From: Onchocerca lupi
Lineage: Eukaryota; Nematoda; Chromadorea; Rhabditida; Onchocercidae
DNA length: 64,000 bases
NCBI GenBank assembly: GCA_028564675.1
Contig: JAOVVO010000226.1
Location: forward strand, 46,292-110,291
Reading direction: 5' to 3'
How positions within the stretch are numbered: the first letter of the stretch is position 1; the number at the start of each line of letters is the position of its first letter. The notes beneath the pieces were generated by a model. It ran no database searches. It was not told the DNA's origin and saw only the letters and a list, made by a program, of their open reading frames with translations. Shown one piece after another: positions 11,230 to 24,288 of the stretch. A program made the position numbers and the translations under genes.

Positions 11230-14200
11230 TTAATTTAATGTAGTCAGAGCTCGATCATAAAAGAGCATATATGCTTCTGATGATGCCACTTCTGCGAACG
11301 TTACTGGTGTCACCTGAATAAATTTTAATAAGATCGTCCGATTTCGAATTGCATGAATAAAATATTCTTTCACTGAAAAATTTTGCATGATAAGAAATTG
11401 CTTTTCTAATTATTTCGCGTTCTTTCTACAATACTCACCTCCGTATCGCTAGTTTTGTACCAAACGGATCGATTCTGAACGCCAATTCCCCGGCGGTAAG
11501 TAATAAAATGACCTGAATGAGCCTGTCCAATATGTACAGAAACAGCACGCAATTGGTACTTGTATTTGAATATATTGTCATATTCATAAAAATCCGTTCC
11601 ATTCCTGAAAAACATCAAAATATAAAACTGATAGGCTTACAAAGAACTGAGTAAGAAGCATTGACTCACTTAATTGAAGACAGCCGCGCGGCTTGTAGCC
11701 ATTGTTGTTTGATTTTCGGAATGGAAGATGCTGCATTTAAAGTTGAACCGCCCAGAACTCGAAAACAGGAATTTGATAATGGACCTTTCGTTTGTTTTGT
11801 TTTATTCTGAAATTTAAACAGAATTCGTTTCTTCTTTTTAAAAAAAAAAAAAAAAGAAAAATAAAAATCTTCAGGTCAAGATAGAGAATAGAACGCAAAA
11901 TCATAAAAATTTAATCAGTAAAAGAATATTTTTACCAAATTTGGGATATTAAAGAGAGAAGAAATAATTTATAAATGTTGCATTAGGGACATCATGTCAT
12001 TCCTTCAAAAATACAAGGAATATAAATATTATAAAATTTGCCTATCTGTTGAACTGATCAAAAATCAAACTTGTTCACTGAAAAAACAGTATTCTCGGAT
12101 ATCAATAAATTCAGGAAACAAAAAGCGCTCGGTACGTTTGAAAACATATCCATTGGGAGAAAATCCAACTCGCTCGATGCGAAATATCAATAACGATGGC
12201 AACTGAAGCAGTGAAGCATTAAATTACACAAAGGAAATCATCCTTCAATTGAAATCGATTGCAGAAATGATAAAAATATCAGACTGCTGCATTCAGAAAA
12301 TCTCTTACTGCAATATGCAATCGTGAGAGAAAAAGCCCATGTATATTATTATGATAGACAGCGCGTTAAATTAGTAATTGTAAATAAAAATTTAATTTAA
12401 TATATATTAAAACCACCTTACAAAACCCTTGTTTCTTCATAAGTCCACCAGATGGATTTTTCTTTTTTTCTAAGCATCGATCACATGACGCGCCTTGGAT
12501 GTATTCAGCGGCAAAATATCTTTCTAGCAAATTTGAAAATGTTAGAAACTGAAAGAAACTAATATTTTTTATTCTGTTTAATTGATGAGGAATCATCTTT
12601 TTTCATTGATAAAGTTATGAAATAAAAATGTACTTTTTCTTTTTTTGATATTTTACATTTGAGTATTCAGAAACTTTGCTGAACAATTATCAACTCTCTC
12701 ATCATAGTTGCATGAAATTCTCATACAAAGGAATCTATGAAGAAACAGTTCCATGTCACTTCTTGTTCTCAAAAATCATAGTTAAAAAGCAATTTTGCAA
12801 AAGCTAAGTAGCAAGAGGTAGAGTGCAATAAAGTTGCAGAAGTAAAACAAAAAATTTTCGCAAATTCTGTTTTGTAAATGAAAAAGCAGTGAGTTCTTCT
12901 AAATGGACAAAAACCGAATTCAGTATAAAAGTAAACTGATTCAAATTGAATTTATGAATTGTAATAAATAAACTACTTACAGAATTAGGCGATTTTGGAA
13001 GCGAAAGTGATAAAACACAAAATTTCTCTTCACGAATTTTCTGGAATAAGAAAAAATAATTTGTGTTTCAAAGATGGCACTTAAGTTAATGTGTTAATAA
13101 TGATAGAAAGATACATATGCAAAACGGCTTGAGAGAAATGACAAAAATGGAAAACTTTCAAAATTACGTTTATGAATATTTTCACGTACTTTATAAAAAC
13201 AATCTTCTCTGCAACAACGCAGCTGAACAGCTAATAATCCCAAGCATGGTGGTTTTAATAGCTTCTCATTTGCTATAGCACTCTGAAATAACGTTTCATT
13301 GATTGAGAATCTAAAACAGAAATGTATCGATAAGAATAATACATGCAGCAGAAAACTAATAGGTAAATCTTAAGTTTGTGACATTAAAAATACAAATCAC
13401 TGAAAATTTTCTGATTTGTTACTAAGTATGTCTGCTATCTGGATTATGGCTTTTTTCTTATTTCTGTCATTATATACATGATGAAGTAGAGAAACAATTC
13501 AAAAATAAACCTTCACATGCTCAAATGATAATGAGCTAAGCGATAAAGAATGTGAGTCAGAAGACAAGCTTAAATCATCATCATTAAGAGAAACTGCGTC
13601 ATCAATTTTTTTCTTGTTTTTCACAAACATGGAATCACCAGTATTCCGACGGGTTATATTGACACCATTGGTTAACGGTTTCTCATCAATGACCAGTGAA
13701 CTCAAAGAAGTATCGTTTTCATGTTGCTATAATTTTACTTTTCGTACAAATGACGAATTTTTGCTTTATAATTCTTATATACTTTGGAAGTTACAGAATG
13801 TAAATTAATGATACTGTGGATCATGCAGCACTCTTTTTTCACATCAGCTGATGATGAGACAAAAGAAATTTTAATCCATATATTTGTGATGATGCACGAA
13901 CAAATATAAACAGAAAACTTGATTTCGCAGCTCTCAATAAAAAGTTTGCAGAAGTCATCGACAATGAATGATAAATTATAAAACTAACAATTTCGATGAT
14001 TTTCTGCAAAGGTGAATCATGATTATGCCGCAGTTGTGCTAACTCTTCATCCCAAGTTGTAACAAATACATTAAATAATTCATACAAATCCTATAAAGCA
14101 TAAAAAACTCAACTGGTTTAAATGCGAGTCCCACTTTCTAATTCATATAAAAAAACATTCTTTTTTCAAATGAAAGATAAGTAATTTATCAATTAATTAA

Positions 14201-15472
14201 AAACATTACTAAGGACTTCTAGCAGAAAAACTTTCTAGTAAAAGGACAAAAGGATTGTGTGTTGACTATTATGACTAAGAAAAAATAACAAATAGGTATC
14301 TAAGAATATGAAATACCTGCTCCGTATTCGATGGTATGGACCATCTATGTGCCAGCAAAGCATCGATTACATCTGAGGCGGAACACATCTCTTTTGTGGT
14401 ATCATTTAATTCTAAATGAAGAATGCTGCGTCAAAGTTATAACTGATAAGAAAGCAGTATTTTAAATCTGGATGTTTGCAGCCCGTTATAAATTATTTAT
14501 CTTAAAATACTAAATATAACACATTTTTCGTTGCTAGTCATGCGTTCCAATTAATTTACATTATCAACACAGTTTAAGCAGATTAGGAATCATTTATTCC
14601 AATCCTAAAATATTCTGAAGCCATTATGTTTTTTGGATTCATAAAAGCTGAAGATCGAAATCAGTTAAAGGACAAAATCATTATATAATTTAAAGCTCAA
14701 TGTACAGTTTCCCGAGTCTGAATTTATAATTTCATGTTGTTACAAAATGCAAACCTTGAATAACTTGTTTTAAAGCATCCAAAAACATCAATTTGTGACC
14801 TTCATAAGGAAGTTTAGTATCAATCATCTGGACCCATTTAACAAAAGCTTTTGAACTGCAATGAATCAAAATTTATTTTTTTCTTCTTGTTTGACCAAAA
14901 AGTAGAAAAGGTAGCGATGATCATTTCTGAATGATAAAAATAAAAAAACGAAGCTTTACATCGTTTTATTTAGTAAGTTTAGAGATGTTTAAATTAAAGA
15001 TAACCTGGCAAGTCCTTGCAATAATGAATTGGCATAGCATGTGTTGCCCAAATTGAACATTGCTGGTACGCATTGTCCACTACCATCTAAAAGAATTCAT
15101 TAAATCTATTGGATTCATTTTCGAACACAATTAATTTCAAATTGTTGAACCCAACATAGATTCTATAAGAAAAATAATGAAAAAGATATATTAATTTGTA
15201 ATAATGAGGCAGGGAAGATCACTCCTATAAAACTAAAATGAGGAGAGATTAATTACCATCGCTCTGAATATGACTGGTACAGTAAAGAACTTACTAGCAA
15301 GAGATCGAAATACACGAGATGATCGTCTAGAAGTTATGTACAGATAGATGATAGCACCAATCAAACTACTCGTCAACAAAAAGCTACTAAAACGATGATA
15401 GGATATGCAGCTCCACGGACATTTCACCAATGCCCATTGCCATTTCCACAAATTTCCAGGAAAATGGATCAT
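11230..15472 (-). CDS. USP30: USP30-like mitochondrial deubiquitinase
   Basis: Thirteen exons, minus strand: 15472-15295, 15086-15005, 14855-14755, 14411-14317, 14090-13989, 13726-13511, 13282-13190, 13040-12981, 12548-12417, 12202-12071, 11806-11670, 11604-11439, 11313-11230. All phases close; 525 residues (human USP30 is 517). A membrane segment at residues 29-46 is followed by a basic stretch (TSRRSSR), as in the outer-mitochondrial-membrane anchor of USP30. The Cys box is FNLGNTCYANSLLQGL with Cys76. The zinc-ribbon-like pairs are RCCREDC and CDRC. The His box is AHSGHFITYRR (His475), followed by YKTSDTEV (Ser495). USP30 removes ubiquitin from mitochondrial surface proteins and opposes mitophagy (family knowledge). 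A Ser/Asp-rich linker near residues 220-260 is low complexity. The ATG follows an in-frame TAG and lies 9 nt after an acceptor-like AG. Confidence 0.93.
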
Positions 15473-15480
15473 CGACTACG

Positions 15481-15492
15481 TCTGATTTAAAA
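15481..15492 (-). other. Probable spliced-leader acceptor of USP30-like gene
   Basis: On the minus strand the sequence TTTTAAATCAG ends at 15482. It leaves a 9-nt leader before the ATG at 15472, typical of nematode trans-splicing. Which leader is used cannot be read from genomic DNA. Confidence 0.5.
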
Positions 15493-17578
15493 TATGATAA
15501 TGCATTGAATATTATAGTTAATACTGCATCGCATGATGGAACTGAAATAAAATTTTATTAAAATCTCAGCCTAAAATTCTCCATCTGGTTAACCATAATT
15601 TGTTCCTACATGGTCAATTTTATACTGCGAGGCGAGCATTGTATTATTCATCTAGCTCAGATTAAAACTGATTACATCACACTAAAACCCGTCACGAACC
15701 AAACTTCGATGAATTACTATGTCTGTCATCGTAGTGGAGAAATGAAAAGTTTTCATCCCAACGATCTTTCTCCCCTTAAATATCTCAGCGTGCGGTTGAA
15801 CTCATTTTTTAGTTGTGCCAAATCTTTCCACAACTATGTGGTGAGTTGCACCAAACATTCGAAAATGGTATTTTTGTTAATTTAGTTCATGTTTAAGTAA
15901 ATTGTTTTAAACGAAATTGAAATAAAGTAAGGTTAAGTTAGATTTGGTAAAGGAAGGTACATTATCATTTCTATCAGTTATTCAACGCAAATGTCGGTTA
16001 TTAGTAAATTCTTTTCCAAAAATTAAAATTTTCAACGAAGTAGGGAACTCGTATTAATGGTAATTTATTCAAATTTGTATTATATGAATCAAAATGATTC
16101 TTCGAAACTACTGAAAAATATGGGAAATCCCAAATAAATAGAAGCAAGTTTGTTGGACCAATACTTTCCCAATGTTCTTCATAACTTTGCCGACAAGGAA
16201 ATTTCCATCAATGACGCCAATTCTACTATTCCCTTATTTATCATATATGTGTTCACAAAACTAATTATAGTCTTTAATAAAAAAGTTGGGCAAAAAAAAT
16301 GATCAACATAATGACAAATCGTTTCGGAAATTAGTAGATATTCTTTAAAAAATTTTCGGTCCTATTTTACGGAAATAAATTTTTCAGCTCCGAAAATTCC
16401 TGGTTTTTATTCTGTCTTTTGCCAACACAATCTCCACAAGCAATTATTTCCCCTTTTCTTTTATTCATTTGTTTCGTTATTTTATTGTTTCTAAGTCATT
16501 CCAGCTGCATATAAAGGATTTCCCTACATAACGATTGTTTAAAAAAATTGAAATCTGAACGATTTTGTGACCTCACCTAATCTACGAGAGAAGCGCTAAA
16601 TTTCACCAAATAAAAAATTCAAGTCTGCGATATCCGACATATAATTCACGATATACGATTTACATGTTGCACATGGACTATAAGAAAACATTTAGACTTT
16701 TTTTGTTAAAAATATTTATGAAACATTTTTTGTCCAAAGAATATATAAAAGCATTGATGCAACATCTCACCACAAAATGACCTGCAGTGAAATGAAGAAT
16801 ACTTCCAATAGCATATGACTTTAACGTATATCAATTACCACCGTCTTTCTTTTTTTTTTTTTTTCGATTTCTAACATTCTCAATTAATTCGAAAATCTTC
16901 CCTCGGAAGATTCCATCAAATACGGAAAAATATAATGGTCAAAAGTATGCAATCTTTTGGGCATATTAGTGCGTGCTAAAAATCTTGATAGTGAATCGTA
17001 TTTGTTTAGGATAATTAAAATCATGTGAAATAGTTTTACTTTTCCATTAACGACAGCATGATAATCGAAACTTTTAAGAACCTACTGAATGACGATAAGA
17101 GATCTTGATAAAAAAAAAACTAATCGAAAGAATTTTGTACTCTCATAATTATATAACTGAAAATAAAAGAAAAAAATTGGATGTGTTTTTTGAAAAGTTT
17201 TTTGTTTTTTTTTGTTTTCTTTTTTCTTTTCTTTTTTTTTTTTTTTTTAAATTGGATGTGTTTTGGATGGGTAATCTGAACCAGAATGTCTAAAAAAAGT
17301 AAACTAAAGACTTAAGAAAATGTGATTTTGACAAAACCTGATGATAAACGGATAAATTAGGTTAGTTCCAGAAAGAAATATAAAATACAATCACAATATT
17401 CCAGAATATAGCAGGGAAACATTAAAAAACTGGATGCGATTTTTCCTTACAGTTAGAAAGAGTAATTGTGTTTAATTATTTTGAGGCAGTATGCGAAAAG
17501 AAATTAAAAGTTACAATACAATTTTGGAGTAGTAATGAATGATAAATTATACATGATCATAAAGATCATAAAACTTCT
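15493..17578. other. Intergenic, nothing recognised
   Basis: Region between the USP30-like 5' end and the H3.3 3' end. It contains a pyrimidine tract at 17194-17250 flanked by two copies of AAATTGGATGTGTTTT (near 17175 and 17251), a small direct duplication. The ORF at 15610-15885 has no recognisable features. Confidence 0.5.
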
Positions 17579-18644
<1,066 letters not shown>

Positions 18645-19059
18645 TGTAGACGATAATTAGCAAAAATTCAAGGAAGAATCAGCGACTGATGCTGAAAAAA
18701 AGTCCGTACAAACTGAAAACAATACCTCACGCCAAATAACGGGAAGAAAAGCATTATTTTACACAGATTTTTACGAAGCAAAAAACAAAAGTTATTTTGG
18801 CAGTTTGATAAAATCCTCAAGAAAAACCACAGCAACACAATGGTTAAAAATATTTCTCGATAAATATGCGAGACAAGTTCACCAAAGTCGTTCTGTCGAC
18901 CAAAAACAAAACAAGCAACGCATTAGAACAATGACTTGAAGCATAGCTGCAGGTTTAGAGAGTTATTTTATATCCATCCATTTATTCCATTAGCCAGAAA
19001 ATTGTCGAAAAAATTTTTTATGAGTGATGTGATGACAAAGAGGAACTCTAATTGAAGAA
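18645..19059. other. Probable H3.3 promoter region
   Basis: About 400 bp upstream of the H3.3 start. No convincing trans-splice acceptor lies in the last 50 nt before the ATG, so this gene may start from its own promoter. No specific factor site is claimed. Confidence 0.4.
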
Positions 19060-19510
19060 AGGTTTTAATTGAATGCCAGATCAGTGATCCTTCGTTACAA
19101 ATAATTATTAGAGAATATCCAAGCAAACTGATCACATAATTCTTTCGTTTATCGCTCTACGAGCGAGATGAATACTGCTCTTTGATTGTCAGTTTGTTGT
19201 ATGGCTTCGAACTCCACTCCAAACAGGAGTTTGAACCGAACTGAATTTGAATTCCAGTTTTCTAGCGTCAGTAAGAAGACTCCAAACTTGAACTAACTTC
19301 AGCTCCAAATCCTGACCTTTTATATCCTTTCGGCGCTCCTCGCTCTTACCTGATCTACAACGTGTCACCTCACAATTGTTCGTCTCATTTTGTTTTCTAC
19401 GATTTTTTGTGGTACATATGTTTGTCGTCCCTTTGAAACTATGTCGCGTCACTGGCCTTCACGTTCATAATAATTGACTGGCGCTGTTTGGCACCTTTCG
19501 GCTTTCGCCT
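19060..19510 (+). repeat. Dispersed repeat, copy R3
   Basis: Diverged partial copy of the family seen at 2755-3290 and 27430-27760, same orientation. Landmarks are GATCCTTCGTTACAAATAAT near 19086, AACTGATCAC near 19126, CTTTTATATCC near 19317, and CTTTGAAACTATGTCGC near 19431, matching CTTTGAAAATATGTCGC near 27672. It lacks the CTAG terminus. The ORF at 19189-19452 inside it on the minus strand is not supported as a gene. Confidence 0.65.
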
Positions 19511-22500
19511 ATACTGAGAACAACTCAGAAACAAGTGACTTTACGCGCAAAGATAAAAAAACAAAATTAAAAGAATCAAGAAATGGTCTCGAGAATATGC
19601 ATTTGAACAGCAATAATTTACTTACACGACACATTCTTAGCTAAGTAATTTGTTGTTTCGCAAAAGCCAAATCAAATTCTAATAACGAATGCTTTTGAAG
19701 GAATGCAACTTAATCCAAGCAGAACACCATCCTCAGACCATTTAAGCTACGACAATCGGCCCTATAGCAGTTCCTCGTTCACAATTCAAAGCATCGCATC
19801 CTTCGTTATTTTCCTCTCATAGAAAAACAAAAAAAAGTGTAAATCAAACATAAAACAAAGTATAGCCGATCACTCCTTATCTTCAATCTCTCATTTCAAT
19901 ATTTCTCGTAACAGTGCATGAGCACTAGTACCTATTTCATTCACTCGCTTAATTCAGTTCAGAAATGAATCAATGAAGAAAAAATACAAAGTTTCCCGCC
20001 CACTCTTCAAAATTAAAAGTTAAATTTTAAGCACCTCTTTATTTTTCTGCATCCTTAAATTAATGGTCAAAAGGATACTCTCATAACAATCGCAAAAGCA
20101 CACTCTCTCGCATAATTTCTGTCCTTGCACACACATTTCCACTCTGTATCACCGTCTAATTCTCTTTTACTGCGCGCATTCCTGACGCTTCTCACTGACT
20201 CTATAACTACCTCCGCTGAAGACCTTCAGGGGGTATTTTCTGGGATGTAAGTAGGTGTACCTTTATATGAAAGTAAAATGCCAAGAAAATAAAGCCTAGG
20301 AAAGTACGAATGGTCAGTATTACTCTGATCATAATTAAAAAATGGAATTCGAAATAAAAGTTGTTAAATTTGGATGAAAATCGACAACAATGCTCGCCAA
20401 CAAATTATGCATTTATCAACGAAGGCACTGCAAAAATCATGTAATGCGTAATTTCGAAGAATCTTATAGAAAACTTGCAAAATTAGCTTAAAACTCGAAC
20501 GGGAAAGTAACAGCAACAACAGGAATCACCATAACCTGACCGAAGAATCACAAAACCGAAAAAAATCTTGCGATACGCGGAGCCGTAGCTAACGATGAAG
20601 AAGAACGAACTTCGGCTGACACTCAGGACGGAAAATTGGTTGATACTCAGCGATGTATTGATTGCCTAGTTGTTGAATTAATAGGGGACGACCGGAAGAG
20701 AGGAGAGAATGACACGGATAGGACATTGGTGAGTACCACAACGCATAATATTTCACCGCGCTATGGAAGAAGGAGCCATCAACGCCTATTTCTTCTTCGA
20801 CACCGCGGTACCGCGGGAACTGAGTCGAAATTGTTTGCTCATGATATCCCGTTCACGCTCTTCAGTCATTGCAGTCTCGAATCCCTGTCAATACTACGAT
20901 GCCACGGAGACTGAGAGTGCTAATCCACGTGACAGCACGTCACTTATTTCAACCACTCCCTTGCCACGACGCAACGAGCCAGTCGCGAGCGAGCGCTGTT
21001 TATCTTTCTCTACCCATCATCTCGTAGCAAACGTGGGACGTGCGAATTGCTATGACAGACAATGGACCCTGCACTACTACTGCATCACTGAAGTAGCACA
21101 ACCACCCATCTTGTATAAAAATATAAAGGAAAGTGCGTCCTGCGCTGTGCTCATGACTACAGCGTACTATACACGTTATAAACGTTACTCGACGTGATAA
21201 ATAACCACTTCCTGTTAATAAATTTTTATCATCTGATACGATCAAGCAGCAATGTAATCAACCACATAAACACATGATATTCGCATTCATGGCAACACGT
21301 TGGCCAAAAGTAGGTTACGTGCGTGTAATTATGGTATTAGCAGTACGTAGGGAGTCGTATAGGAAGAGAAAAGCTACAAATGGAAAGAGATTGGTTAGAG
21401 AATGTAAAAGTTAAAGAAAGCAAGAAGAGATCCAAAAGGTACCCCATCAGATAGTTACGGTAATCTGAATTCATCACTTCACCTGTTATGCATAATCTAT
21501 CCAAAGAATCTGACCTTTGATTGATCTGATCTTTCGATTTACACACTCAAAAGTCATAATATCTCGACTATGTAAAACACAGACATCCCATCAACACTAT
21601 CACCTAACCCTTGACCCCTAGATAATCGGTTATCTTCCACTCCAACCTCTCACTTCCAGCACTTCTAACATGATATGCCATGTTGTGCGTTGTCTCATCT
21701 ATGATATTTGTCAACAATCACTCTCACATCCTGCCACTTTAAAACTATTCCTTTTTCTATTTACTCTTCTGCATATAATATTTCTTCGAATGTTTGGCAT
21801 CCTCCTTGCAGCTCCTGCATGCAAATTTAATTTGTGTTTATAACAATCCAAGTTTTCGGTGAGATGCTTGGATAGAGTGGTAACGGGAGTATTTGAGAAT
21901 GCCAGGATGGGGAAGATGTTTGGACGGAGTAATAAAATTGATTGGGTCACATATGCACTGATAACGATTACGTTCGCAGTTTTTGGATATGAAAACCCGG
22001 AAAGTAATACGAATTATAGACATGTGCCTGATAAGCCAAGTATGAACTATTTTAGTATTGGACCTAAGACATGTTACCGGAAGATTTAGGTATAGAATGT
22101 CCTTATGAGCAGTGTGAACGAATATTAGAGCAAAAACTTTGGGAAATCTAAAAAAATCTGCAAGGAAATAATTTAGGAGCAATTATTTAGACCATCGACT
22201 TTATTCTCCCTTATCCAATAGATTTGGAATTAAAACTCTATTCTCTGAAGTCCTTATCCAAAAGGTGGGAATTAAAAGTAAATCGGAGAAGATGAACTTA
22301 GATTATTACCCATTATGACCAGAAGAGTGCAAAATAGGTGTCGAAGTTTGCTATGCAAAGGATGTTCTCCGTTTGGCATGATCGACACAAATACTGGCAT
22401 AGCTAGAAATTGATAAAATGTTGATGATTATTCCATGGAGTTGCTCTTCTTTGCCTGGTTTTTGCCACAAAGAACTTGAATACGATAGGTCTGCTGATAT

Positions 22501-22737
22501 GAAAAAAATTGTAGACGAATTGAGCGGTTCATGTGGTTCATCATGCTTTTCTTTCAAAAGAGAAACGTATGCTATCACGCTAAGAGATTTTTTTCTTACA
22601 GAAATCAATTTTAGGGTTTCAAGATTGGAATTTTGTCATTTCCTGATGGAACGCTTAATTTACGATATTGAAAAGTTGATGAGGCTATAAAAAACTGGAT
22701 TTCGTTATTTGGAATTATTTCATTTTTGGTCCGAATT
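19511..22737. other. Unassigned region with GC-richer segment
   Basis: No gene is recognised in 3.2 kb. The part at about 20500-21200 is less AT-rich than its surroundings and has overlapping open frames on both strands (20636-20914, 20763-21197, 21000-21245), with no domain or convincing splice sites. ORFs at 21838-22182 and 22351-22690 also lack features. The end near 22690 may hold the promoter and first exon of VPS29. A distal promoter, a long non-coding exon or decayed coding sequence are all possible. Confidence 0.4.
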
Positions 22738-23878
22738 ATGGTTTGTTTACTTATTCCTAAGTACATATTTCATACTTCCTTCAACTGACTTTATATTTTC
22801 TTGAAAGCCAAAGTCGACCGATAGTATTTACTTTTTTAGTTGGTTCTTGTTATCGGTGATTTTCATATACCGCATCGAAATCATAATATACCAGCGAAAT
22901 TTCGTAAATTATTGGTACCAAACAAAATGCAACATGTTTTATGTACCGGTAACTTGTGCACACGTGAAACGTTCGATTACCTGAAATCTTTGGCATCTGA
23001 TGTACATGTAGTGAGTTTCAGACTTTAGTCAACTATTTCAATGTTTTTTGAAATTAATTTTTTTTTTTTTGATTTGGGAACCTTTTTTCTCGTATTTATT
23101 TACTTCATTACTGACATTGGGAAAATCATAGTCGAAATTAAAAGCAAACCTATCTGTTAAGAAGTTGGTCATTTCCGGTGTGAATCTGCATTATTAGCAA
23201 GAAATAATGAGATTCTCTATTAAGTGTTTGTCAGATCCAATATATGGGTTGGAATATAAAAATTCCTTAATCGAATAACATTATTTCAGACTCGCGGTGA
23301 TTTCGATGATATTTTAGCGAATTATCCAGATACTAAAGTTATTACAGTTGGACAGTTCAGAATTGGTTTGTGTCACGGTCATCAAATTGTGCCGTGGGGC
23401 GACAAGAGGGTAACTTTTTCTTACATAATTTTATTTTATTTTTCCATAATGTCTGGAAAAGCGAGGGGCATTAGTCATTTTTTGGAAGTAAACATCATTT
23501 TTAGAGATTAGAAATGTTAGCACGACAAATGGATGTGGATGTTCTCATAACTGGACATACGCATGAATGTCAAACTTTTCAACATGAAGGACGATTTTAT
23601 GTGAATCCTGGTTCTGCAACTGGAGCTTTTTCAGCCATACAAAGGTAGTATTTGACAGTTTGATGTGCAACAAATATAATATGGCTTAAATGTGCAATAG
23701 TCAGTTTTTGTTTTAATCGTTCAAGATTTAAGAAAGTTAATGCTTCAGTGATGTCATACCGTCATTTGCATTACTGGATGTGCAAGTAGGAACGCTAATT
23801 ACATATCTTTATCGATTAATTGACGATCAAGTAAAAGTGGAACGTGTTCAGTTTTCGAAGCCTCCGACTGATGGATAA
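22738..23878 (+). CDS. VPS29: VPS29, retromer subunit
   Basis: Exons 22738-22740 (single ATG codon, proposed), 22840-23010, 23290-23409, 23505-23644 and 23749-23878; phases close and the product is 187 residues, close to the family's usual length. Exon 2 begins with the Leu codon of LVLVIGDFHIPHR, so the Met must come from an upstream exon; ATG followed by GTTTGT at 22738 fits but is not certain. The phosphoesterase fold is recognisable: GDFHIPHR, CTGNLCTRETFDYL, RGDFDD, CHGHQIVPWGD, TGHTHECQTF and NPGSATGAF. VPS29 joins VPS26 and VPS35 in retromer, which recycles cargo from endosomes; the fold is used as a scaffold rather than an enzyme (family knowledge). It is convergent with the astacin gene, 3' ends 410 bp apart. 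Confidence 0.95.
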
Positions 23879-24288
23879 TTTATTTATGACTGATATGGTA
23901 TTATGATTGTTTGATATTTACGCTTCCATAATTTCCAATGTTATGAAACTACATTTATTAAATGAACTTCTATCCTAATATTCATTGTTTTTCTTTTCTT
24001 TCTTTTAAATGAATTACTGTCTTATTTGAATCAGATATTGAAATGAATCAAACTGAATAATAACAGATTCTTTTGTGTCCTTTTTTGTCCTGCTTTTGTA
24101 GTTGATTCGAAATTTCGAGAATAAGGAGTAAACGCGTTCTTGGTTTATTCATAAATTACATTTAATTCTAACAATAATGGAAAATTCCTTGCCAATTTCT
24201 ACTTATCTTTGCAAATTCCTTGCCGATTTCTATTTATGTAAGTAATAGAGAAAAAATTTCATATTCCATTAACCATACAACAGGAAAT

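Noticed and set aside
20763..21197. 144-codon plus-strand ORF as a gene
   Set aside because: No domain, no splice context and overlapping open frames on both strands; kept only as an observation.
21838..22182. 114-codon minus-strand ORF and its plus-strand partner
   Set aside because: Mutually antisense frames, no recognisable family, no introns with good splice sites.
22351..22690. Short gene upstream of VPS29
   Set aside because: Opposing frames on both strands with no domain; I could not separate it from chance.
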